6,061 nt of DNA from Gammaproteobacteria bacterium RIFCSPLOWO2_02_FULL_56_15 (GTDB lineage Bacteria > Pseudomonadota > Gammaproteobacteria > Eutrophobiales > Eutrophobiaceae). Below are positions 1 to 5,382 of this stretch, in pieces. Made by a program: the position numbers and the translations under genes. The notes under the pieces were generated by a model that saw only the letters and a program-made list of their open reading frames with translations, was not told where the DNA came from and ran no database searches. Each line of letters opens with the position of its first letter. Positions within the stretch are counted from its first letter, which is position 1. The DNA is taken from NCBI GenBank assembly GCA_001801825.1, contig MGYR01000086.1, positions 8,042-14,102 of the forward strand. Reading direction: 5' to 3'.

Positions 1-923
1 CTGACTTCAGTTACCGGAACACCCATTTTATGGGCCATCGATCCCTGACCGGTAATCTCTGGTATCAGCAGTCATGGACCGAGGCCGTCACCGCGGACGA
101 ACAGGCCTGGGGCGCACAGGTGGGTATTGGCGCCAGTGAAGGACTGGCCGGAAACTTGACCTGGCAACGCTTTGGCGAGCGTTTCAATCCGGCCCTCGGC
201 TTCGCCAACCGCACTGGAGTCACACGCACGAATCTGACTCTGGCCCACAGGTATCGTCCCGATCACGAGTGGTTACGGAGTATTTTCACCTTCATGGAAC
301 TGGACCATGTAGAAAATCTGGACGGTAAGGTGGAATCACAGCAGATCTTCTTCCGACCGGCGCAACTGGAGAATCATCGGGGTGACCGTCTCTCGGTCAG
401 TATCTTTCACGGCCGTGAGGTGTTGTTCAGCAATTTCGAAATCAGTCCCGGCGTCATCATCCCGCCTGGTGATTACTCCTTCTTCCGCTATGGGTCGGAA
501 TTCGCCATGGCCCAGGAACGCGTGTTCGCGCCGCGCGTGCAGCTCTTTCTCGGCGAATACTACAACGGCGAACGCTTCAACGCCCGGGGCGGTTTCGATT
601 GGCGCCCCAACAAGTATTTCTATGCCGGCATCAATTATGACTACAACAACATCCAGTTGCCGGCTGGCAATTTTCAGACCCGCCTGATCCAGATCAGCGC
701 CAATGTTGCATACAATGCCAAGTGGTCCTGGATCACCAGGATGCAGTATGACAACTTCTCCGATTCCGTCGGACTCAACAGCCGGATCCGCTGGAATCCC
801 CGCGCCGGTGAGGATCTCTACCTGGTGCTCAATCACAACTTCAATGCCGAAGGCACCTTCCGTGGCCTGGAATCCACCTACAACGAGATCCTCCTGAAAT
901 ATACCCGCACCTTCCGGTTCTGA
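1..923 (+). CDS. DUF5916-type outer-membrane beta-barrel protein, C-terminal part (5' end off window)
   Basis: The frame is open from base 3 through the left edge, so the ATG at base 30 is an internal methionine and about 306 C-terminal residues are present. Counting from that Met, the sequence shows alternating polar/aromatic strands and motifs I associate with the C-terminal barrel of DUF5916 proteins: FNPALGF (52-58), FEISPGVIIPPGDY (136-149), a G-x-YYNG segment (175-180) and NSRIRWNPRAGEDLYLVLNH (250-269). It ends in F-R-F, and a terminal Phe is the usual BAM-recognition signal of outer-membrane barrels. Full-length members usually have an N-terminal signal peptide and a CBM9-like domain, which would lie to the left. 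The family's role is poorly known; binding or uptake of an external substrate is a guess. It converges on the amidohydrolase, with 55 bases between stop codons and no clear hairpin terminator in the gap. Confidence is high for a barrel C-terminus and good for the family. Confidence 0.86.
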   Translation, partial: DFSYRNTHFMGHRSLTGNLWYQQSWTEAVTADEQAWGAQVGIGASEGLAGNLTWQRFGERFNPALGFANRTGVTRTNLTLAHRYRPDHEWLRSIFTFMELDHVENLDGKVESQQIFFRPAQLENHRGDRLSVSIFHGREVLFSNFEISPGVIIPPGDYSFFRYGSEFAMAQERVFAPRVQLFLGEYYNGERFNARGGFDWRPNKYFYAGINYDYNNIQLPAGNFQTRLIQISANVAYNAKWSWITRMQYDNFSDSVGLNSRIRWNPRAGEDLYLVLNHNFNAEGTFRGLESTYNEILLKYTRTFRF

Positions 924-978
924 GTTTTATGTACGAGGCCTGCAAGCGTGGGGCGGCGGGGCTGATCTGCAAACACGA

Positions 979-2679
979 TTATTGCCCTGCTGCTTCCCTT
1001 GTGTATACGACTTTGCCGCCAATCATGGTGATGACCGGTTTGATGTATTGTATCTCGTCGGCCTCGATCTCCAGATAATCCCGGTCCAGGACGACCAGAT
1101 CCGCATACTTACCCGGCTCGATGCTTCCCAGGACTTCCTCCTTGAACAACAGCCAGGCGTTGCCTCGGGTATGTGCGGTCAGCGCGGCCTCGCGCGAGAC
1201 CGTTTCGTTTAGGAGTTGCTCCCCGTTACGGGATTTACCGGTGACGGCCCAAGCGAGGTTCAGGAACGGATTGAAGCCCGCGACCACGGTGCCATCGGAG
1301 CCCAGGCCCCAATGCGCCCCCAGGTTGTGGATAGTCTGTATCGGTGGGACCCGGCTGACGACCGCACGGCCTTCCTGAGCTGCCATGGCCGGAGCGCCAA
1401 GGCCGGCGGAGCTGTGGATGGCGAAACCCATTCCAAGCTGCATCGCGCGGGTGATGGATGCACCGGAGATCTGCTCATTATGGGCCAGGGTCCAGCGCAG
1501 TTCGCGCATGGGATGCTGCTGGTTGACCTCTTCGAAAATACCGAGGATAGCGGCGATCTTGTCAGCGCGGTTGGCGTGCTCATGGATCTGCCAGCCGCGA
1601 TCCGCGGCGATTTCCACGATGCGCCGGTAGTTATCGAGTTCCTCCGCACCGGGCTTGAATTCGGCGCCAAAGGCATCCCGGATCCCGCTGTAGCTCATCT
1701 CGCCATAGGCGAACTGGCCGAAGCGATCATCGCCCGATCGTGGCGGATGGGTCATCAATGCATTAATTATCTCCTCCGCGGTGGCGCCGACGTCGTTGGA
1801 ATTGTTCAGCGTGTAAAAGATGCGCAAGGGCAATCCACCGGCTTCCTTCGCCCGCAGCAGGGCCTCGTAGTGGGCGGGTGTCACGGTGTTGCCGCCCACA
1901 TCCAGCAGGGCGGTCAATCCGGCGGCCACGTAATCCTGGGTGATGGACGCCATGGATTGATCCCAAGTCGGGCTTGGTGTCGCGGGAATGGCGCCGGCCA
2001 CGGCCATGAAGGCGGCACTGCCGATGAGTTCCCCGGTGAGCGCTCCGTTGGCATCCTTGACCAGGGTGCCCGGCCCCTGAAGTACGGTTGCCGCATCGAT
2101 TCCCGTCGCCCCCAGCGCCAGGGAATTCACGTACCCGCGGCTGTAACCCAACTGGATATAGAGCGGGTTGTCCGGCAGCACGGCATCCAACTCCACCCTC
2201 GTGAAGGGCGTACTGTCATCGCTGAATTGTTCGAAGATCCAGCCGCCCAGGACCACCACCCATTCCCCGGACGGCAACCGGGCGGCCTTTGCTTGCAGCA
2301 TGGTGAGCGCCGTCCGGCGATCGGTGACTTCATCCCAGCGGACCTGTCGGTACCACTGCTCGGCGGCGCGTACAAAATGATGATGGTTGTCGATGAGCCC
2401 CGGTACCACGGTCCGGCCCTGCAGATCCAGTACCTGGGTATGATCATCCGCCATGCTCCGAATGATTTCATCGGTCCCCGTGGCGAGGATCCGTTCACCA
2501 CGGATGGCGATGGCTTCCGTGATACTGAACCCGGCATCGACCGTGAGTACCTTGCCGTTCACCAGGATCTGATCAGCGACGATGGTGTTTTTCGGTGTGG
2601 CAGCGGGGGGCGGGGCAGGTTCGCTGCACGCGCCGAGCAGCAGAGCGCCGCAGCAGAGTCCGAGCAATGGTTGACGCAT
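979..2679 (-). CDS. YtcJ-like amidohydrolase (amidohydrolase family 3), predicted lipoprotein
   Basis: This 566-residue metal-dependent hydrolase probably cleaves an amide or related C-N bond in the cell envelope; the substrate is unknown. The N-terminus is a lipoprotein signal with lipobox L-G-A-C at residues 15-18. Ser follows Cys18, which by the usual +2 rule favours the outer membrane. A short beta-sandwich segment (about 34-92) precedes VVPGLIDNHHHF (91-102), where H99 and H101 form the H-x-H metal site. Other likely ligands are H366/H368 (IHEHAN), H400 (TLAHNE) and D462 (GLGSDG). The C-terminal IEPGKYADLVVLDRD (520-534) closes the composite sandwich and is typical of the superfamily. 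The usual barrel Lys-containing motif (K-x-x-x-DG) is replaced by FAYGEMSYSG (323-332), so E327 might take that place; this is inference. AGGG lies 9 nt before the ATG. The length is normal for the family. It appears to be monocistronic, with its own promoter in the divergent intergenic region. Confidence 0.94.
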   Translation of the reverse strand: MRQPLLGLCCGALLLGACSEPAPPPAATPKNTIVADQILVNGKVLTVDAGFSITEAIAIRGERILATGTDEIIRSMADDHTQVLDLQGRTVVPGLIDNHHHFVRAAEQWYRQVRWDEVTDRRTALTMLQAKAARLPSGEWVVVLGGWIFEQFSDDSTPFTRVELDAVLPDNPLYIQLGYSRGYVNSLALGATGIDAATVLQGPGTLVKDANGALTGELIGSAAFMAVAGAIPATPSPTWDQSMASITQDYVAAGLTALLDVGGNTVTPAHYEALLRAKEAGGLPLRIFYTLNNSNDVGATAEEIINALMTHPPRSGDDRFGQFAYGEMSYSGIRDAFGAEFKPGAEELDNYRRIVEIAADRGWQIHEHANRADKIAAILGIFEEVNQQHPMRELRWTLAHNEQISGASITRAMQLGMGFAIHSSAGLGAPAMAAQEGRAVVSRVPPIQTIHNLGAHWGLGSDGTVVAGFNPFLNLAWAVTGKSRNGEQLLNETVSREAALTAHTRGNAWLLFKEEVLGSIEPGKYADLVVLDRDYLEIEADEIQYIKPVITMIGGKVVYTREAAGQ

Positions 2680-2744
2680 GGTATCCAGCCCTGAAAGTGG
2701 TTGTTAAATTGGCTCCGCTAGCCGCGGTGCCGATACGGAGGAAC

Positions 2745-2774
2745 ATTATATACACCCCGGTCCGGACACACCAA
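2745..2774 (-). promoter_or_regulatory. Candidate sigma70 promoter for the amidohydrolase
   Basis: Read on the minus strand, the sequence has TTGGTG (2769-2774), an 18-base spacer and a perfect TATAAT (2745-2750). The -10 is followed by about 60 bases of leader to the ATG at 2679. The -35 matches consensus at only three positions, so the call rests mainly on the -10 and on its location. Confidence 0.5.
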
Positions 2775-2804
2775 AGACTCCCGGTGGCAAGATACGGCTT
2801 TGGT
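2770..2804. repeat. Inverted repeat ACCAAAG / CTTTGGT
   Basis: ACCAAAG at 2770-2776 and CTTTGGT at 2798-2804 are exact reverse complements separated by 21 bases. The left arm overlaps the candidate -35 of the amidohydrolase promoter. Half-sites 28 bases apart centre to centre could be bound by a dimeric regulator, but 7-bp arms also arise by chance. Confidence 0.25.
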
Positions 2805-2848
2805 CCAGGAGCAATAAAGCACTTTAAATATGCGTGTAAATGTCTATA

Positions 2849-2877
2849 TTTTCATGTAGATAGTAATATTTTATAAT
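2849..2877 (+). promoter_or_regulatory. Candidate upstream rightward promoter in the AT-rich island
   Basis: TTTTCA (2849-2854), a 17-base spacer and TATAAT (2872-2877) form a plausible sigma70 promoter. It lies inside an AT-rich stretch, where such matches are common by chance. It would add a start about 370 bases before the protease gene. It is weaker evidence than the extended -10 at 3026-3034. Confidence 0.35.
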
Positions 2878-3002
2878 AATTATTTAAGACAGGATAAGCA
2901 AAGCTGCGATGTGCCCCAATACTGAAGGATCCGATATTGCCGCGAATCCGGCACTGGTGATAATGCCTGGGCGCTTCTGTTTGCCATGGATTTCCGTGAC
3001 AC

Positions 3003-3018
3003 CGAGGCGTATGCCTCG
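3003..3018. repeat. Perfect inverted repeat at the operon promoter (possible operator)
   Basis: CGAGGC and GCCTCG flank a four-base GTAT centre, giving a 16-base dyad with perfect 6-bp arms. It ends 10 bases before the TATAAT at 3029, so it occupies the position where a -35 would be. A bound protein could replace or block sigma contact there. No T-tract follows, so it is not a good terminator. Confidence 0.45.
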
Positions 3019-3025
3019 ACCTTTC

Positions 3026-3034
3026 TGCTATAAT
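3026..3034 (+). promoter_or_regulatory. Extended -10 promoter for the three-gene operon
   Basis: TGCTATAAT is a perfect extended -10 (TGn + TATAAT, with TATAAT at 3029-3034). No hexamer 15-19 bases upstream resembles TTGACA, which fits an extended -10 promoter. The expected start is near 3041, giving a leader of about 213 nt before the protease ATG at 3254. The dyad at 3003-3018 lies immediately upstream. Confidence 0.6.
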
Positions 3035-3057
3035 TGCGGCCTCTGGACGGACTCCCA

Positions 3058-3183
3058 ATGATCACCCACGGTCAGTCGGCTCCATCACCTAGATCGATTC
3101 AGCGAGTACGGGGCAGGTTTCTGACCTGCATGAGGAATTGCAATGTTCTTTCCGACGTGGCACGGACTGGTCTGGCTGAGTAG
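3058..3183 (+). other. Possible 41-codon leader reading frame (uncertain)
   Basis: An ATG about 17 bases after the predicted transcription start opens a 41-residue frame ending at TAG 3181-3183. GGACGG lies upstream as a weak ribosome site. The peptide (starting MITHGQSAPS) matches nothing I recognise. The hairpin at 3113-3129 lies inside it and the next small frame overlaps its end. Length alone does not support translation; it is noted because of its position at the start of a long leader. Confidence 0.15.
3113..3129 (+). other. Leader hairpin 1
   Basis: GCAGGT (3113-3118) and ACCTGC (3124-3129) can pair around a five-base TTCTG loop. It is followed by ATGAGGAATT rather than a T-run, so it does not look like an intrinsic terminator. 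It ends three bases before the GAGGA ribosome-site match at 3132-3136. Confidence 0.35.
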
Positions 3184-3253
3184 TCATGGTGTCCGTATAT
3201 CAATAAACTCAACCGGTGGTCCACACCGGTGCAACCTGGAAGAAGGACAGTGA
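3143..3253 (+). other. Possible 36-codon upstream ORF abutting the protease start (uncertain)
   Basis: GAGGA at 3132-3136 sits six bases before an ATG at 3143, a very good ribosome-site arrangement. The frame encodes 36 residues beginning MFFPTWHGLVWLSSHGV and stops at TGA 3251-3253, directly before the protease ATG at 3254 and in the same frame. Ribosomes ending here could re-initiate on the protease gene. The peptide is not one I recognise. Its codon choice, including two ATA and two TCA in a short stretch, does not resemble the genes nearby, so chance remains a serious alternative. Confidence 0.3.
3212..3230 (+). other. Leader hairpin 2, just before the protease ribosome site
   Basis: ACCGGTG (3212-3218) and CACCGGT (3224-3230) form a perfect 7-bp stem with a GTCCA loop. 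It ends 12 bases before the AAGGA ribosome site at 3243-3247. No T-tract follows, so termination is unlikely. A role in mRNA stability or translational control of the protease gene is possible. Confidence 0.4.
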
Positions 3254-3793
3254 ATGAAAAGTCGTAGCAGTGCAAAGCAAAGGGTTTTGGCGATGCTGAT
3301 TATGGTATGCAGCACCTTGCCTCTGGCCGCAGAGCCTCAAACAGTCGGCTGGCTGGAAGGCGCCTACTTGCAGCCCTGGGGTGTGCGGGTACGCGCGAAA
3401 CTGGATACCGGCGCCAAGACCAGCACCATACATGCCGAGAACATTAAACCCTATGAGAAAAACGGCGTGATCTGGGTGCGTTTTCTGTTCCCTTACGGCA
3501 GGCGGGAAGGCTACCCGGAAGGTTTTGTGATCGAGCGGCCGCTGGCGCGCCAGATCCGTGTCAAAACGGATGATGGCACCACCGCGCCACGCTATGTCAT
3601 CGACCTGGATGTTTGCATCAGCGGCAAGACCCAGACCACCGAGGTCTCTCTTTCGGATCGCGGCAATATGAACTACCCGATGCTCCTCGGCCGCGAGACC
3701 TTGGCCGGCCATTTTGTAATCGATTCGCAGCAGACCTTCATGGGTAAGCGTACTTGCCCGCGCAAACTCGCGCGGAAACGGGCCGCCAAGTGA
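3254..3793 (+). CDS. Secreted retropepsin-like aspartic protease (PF05618, 'ATP-dependent zinc protease' family)
   Basis: This 179-residue protein has a basic N-terminus, a hydrophobic core (residues 11-25) and likely signal cleavage near A25/A26, so the mature part should be periplasmic. The active-site motif K-L-D-T-G-A-K-T-S lies at 49-57, with D51 as the catalytic Asp. A second pepsin-fold element, P-M-L-L-G-R (142-147), follows near the C-terminus. There is one DTG motif per chain, so activity would need a homodimer as in retropepsins. No HExxH or other zinc-protease motif and no ATP-binding motif is visible, so the usual database name is misleading. The C-terminal tail (165-179) is strongly basic. 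AAGGA at 3243-3247 lies six bases before the ATG, and an in-frame stop directly precedes it, which fixes the start. It is the first gene of an operon, 23 bases before the next. Its substrate is unknown; the membrane protein or the product of the ligase are candidates by context. Confidence 0.94.
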   Translation: MKSRSSAKQRVLAMLIMVCSTLPLAAEPQTVGWLEGAYLQPWGVRVRAKLDTGAKTSTIHAENIKPYEKNGVIWVRFLFPYGRREGYPEGFVIERPLARQIRVKTDDGTTAPRYVIDLDVCISGKTQTTEVSLSDRGNMNYPMLLGRETLAGHFVIDSQQTFMGKRTCPRKLARKRAAK

Positions 3794-3816
3794 TCGGCTG
3801 ACCGTGGTTTTCCAAG

Positions 3817-5382
3817 ATGCGTAAACGTCATATCTATCTGCTGGTCCTCATTCTCTGCAGCATTGGCCTGGGTCTGGTTTATCTGAAAACGACCCGCCTC
3901 GGTTTGCCCCTCAAACCGGATCAGGAAGCCTATATCTGGACCGCGGAGGCCCGGGTGGAATTCACCGGCACGCGACGGGCAGCCACGGTCCAATTGCAAT
4001 TGCCGGGCGATCCCAGTGAGTTTATTACCCTGGACGAATTTTTCATCGCCAGGAATTACGGCCTCAATGTGGAAAGCCAGGGCAGAAGGCGCATCGCGGA
4101 ATGGTCTATCCGACGGGCTCAGGGCCCGCAACGGATCTATTACCAAGTGGAATTGGCCCAGGCGCCGCCGGTATTGAGTGAAAATCAAGCCAGGGAAAGA
4201 GTGCCCACTCCACCGGACAAACCGGAATATCCCGATGCCCTGGCGCTGGTGGTCGAGGGTCTGTTGTATAATGTGCGCAACGAGTCCTCCAATATATTTA
4301 CCTTTGTCAGCCAGTTGCTGGTGCGGCTGAACAACTCCACTTCCGACAGCGATATCAAGAGTATCACCCGGGATATCACGCCCGGCACGGAGGAATGGGT
4401 GCAGCGTATCCGCTATATCCTGGCGGGGGCAAAGATCACCACGCGCATGGTGAGGGGTTTGCCGCTGGTGGAGGGCAAAGTCAATGAGTCCCTGGTGCCG
4501 TGGCTCGAAGTCCATAACGGGGATCAGTGGGAGGGCTTCAATCCACTCTCGGGGGACAAGGGTTATCCCCCCGATTTCCTGCGCTGGAGCGTGGGTGATG
4601 ATCCGATACTGACGGTGGACAACGGCAGGAATCCCCACCTCAGTTTTGCCGTTTCCCGGCGACCGCAGGCCTTGACCACGATCGCACATGAGAGTGCAAG
4701 CGTGATGAAATCGCCCCTGATATCCTGGTCGCTCTACAAACTGCCCATGAACACCCAGTATATCTACCGGATCCTGATCATGATCCCGATTGGGGCCCTG
4801 GTGGTGTTGTTCATGCGGACCATCATCGGCGTGCCGACCTTCGGCACCTTCATGCCGATCCTGATCGCCATGGCCTTCCGCGAGACCGGCCTGCTGTGGG
4901 GGATCTCCCTGTTTCTGGGTATTGTGGGCGCTGGTCTGCTGTTCCGCTTCTACTTGAATCACCTGCACCTCCTGCTGGTGGCGCGCCTTTCCGCGGTCTT
5001 GACCCTGGTGGTCATCATGATGCTGGCGATCAGCCTGCTGAGCAATAAACTGGGACTGATTCAGGGGTTTTCCATTGCGCTGTTCCCGGTGGTTATCCTG
5101 ACCATGGTGATCGAGCGCATGTCCATCACCTGGGATGAATCCGGGCCTATGGAGGCCTTCAAACAAGGCCTCGGCAGTCTCAGTGTGGCGATGCTCGGCT
5201 ACCTGGTGATGAACCATAACCTGGTGCAACATCTGATGTTTGTCTTTCCGGAACTGCTGTTGGTGGCGTTGGCGATCTCTATCCTGTTCGGTAGTTACAC
5301 GGGTTATCGTTTGAGCGAGTTGTTCAGGTTCCGGGATCTGGCGCTTGAAGTGGAAAAGAAAGATGCTGGGACTGGTGCGTAG
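3817..5382 (+). CDS. Inactive transglutaminase-like domain fused to seven transmembrane helices
   Basis: This complete 521-residue inner-membrane protein fits the families named Transglut_i_TM (PF14400) and 7TM_transglut (PF14402). A short MRKRH is followed by one membrane helix (about 6-23), then a periplasmic region (about 25-312), then seven hydrophobic segments (about 316-334, 340-354, 357-377, 384-406, 413-434, 452-465, 473-494) and a charged tail. The transglutaminase-like part includes V-P-W-L-E-V (227-232) and W-E-G-F-N-P (238-243). There the catalytic His of an active H-x-W-x-E-V motif is V227 and the catalytic Asp is N242. The only cysteine is C14 in the first helix, so the enzyme cannot use a Cys-His-Asp triad. 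A binding or receptor role is therefore likely. The start is fixed by an in-frame stop at 3799-3801 and no other start codon. Its ribosome site is weak, so translation may depend on the gene before it. It overlaps the ligase gene by 20 bases. Confidence 0.95.
   Translation: MRKRHIYLLVLILCSIGLGLVYLKTTRLGLPLKPDQEAYIWTAEARVEFTGTRRAATVQLQLPGDPSEFITLDEFFIARNYGLNVESQGRRRIAEWSIRRAQGPQRIYYQVELAQAPPVLSENQARERVPTPPDKPEYPDALALVVEGLLYNVRNESSNIFTFVSQLLVRLNNSTSDSDIKSITRDITPGTEEWVQRIRYILAGAKITTRMVRGLPLVEGKVNESLVPWLEVHNGDQWEGFNPLSGDKGYPPDFLRWSVGDDPILTVDNGRNPHLSFAVSRRPQALTTIAHESASVMKSPLISWSLYKLPMNTQYIYRILIMIPIGALVVLFMRTIIGVPTFGTFMPILIAMAFRETGLLWGISLFLGIVGAGLLFRFYLNHLHLLLVARLSAVLTLVVIMMLAISLLSNKLGLIQGFSIALFPVVILTMVIERMSITWDESGPMEAFKQGLGSLSVAMLGYLVMNHNLVQHLMFVFPELLLVALAISILFGSYTGYRLSELFRFRDLALEVEKKDAGTGA

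Larger units (their letters stand above)
2680..3253. other. Divergent intergenic region with promoters and a long leader
   Basis: These 574 bases separate the leftward amidohydrolase from the rightward protease operon. I find no tRNA, rRNA or recognisable protein gene. Bases about 2812-2890 are much more AT-rich than the flanks. The region contains one likely leftward promoter, two candidate rightward promoters, a perfect inverted repeat, two small hairpins and two short reading frames, listed separately. The leader between the strongest rightward promoter and the protease ATG is about 210 nt, which is long enough for leader-based control. Confidence 0.85.

Noticed and set aside
336..836. Open frame on the - strand inside the DUF5916 gene (166 codons)
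   Set aside because: It is a shadow of the + strand barrel gene, whose family motifs are clear.
924..978. Possible shared terminator between the convergent genes
   Set aside because: No stem of useful length with a T-run on either strand could be found in these 55 bases.
1216..2694. Long open frame on the + strand opposite the amidohydrolase (492 codons)
   Set aside because: It lies entirely antisense to a gene with clear catalytic motifs and a lipobox; its translation shows no domain I recognise. Long antisense frames are common in GC-rich genes.
2909..3061. 50-codon + strand frame starting MCPNTEGSD
   Set aside because: It has no suitably spaced ribosome site, and it runs through the dyad and the extended -10 promoter. 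Nothing in the peptide is recognisable.
2595..3065. Short frames of 61-93 codons on both strands across the intergenic region
   Set aside because: They lack convincing ribosome sites, cross the AT-rich island and promoter elements, and show no protein-like composition.
3212..3230. 7-bp hairpin considered as an intrinsic terminator
   Set aside because: It is followed by GCAACCTGG rather than a T-tract and lies just before a good ribosome site and start codon.
3251..3253. TGA between the upstream ORF and the protease gene considered as a readthrough or selenocysteine codon
   Set aside because: The protease has its own well-placed ribosome site, an ATG and a complete signal peptide directly after the TGA. 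I see no supporting recoding element.
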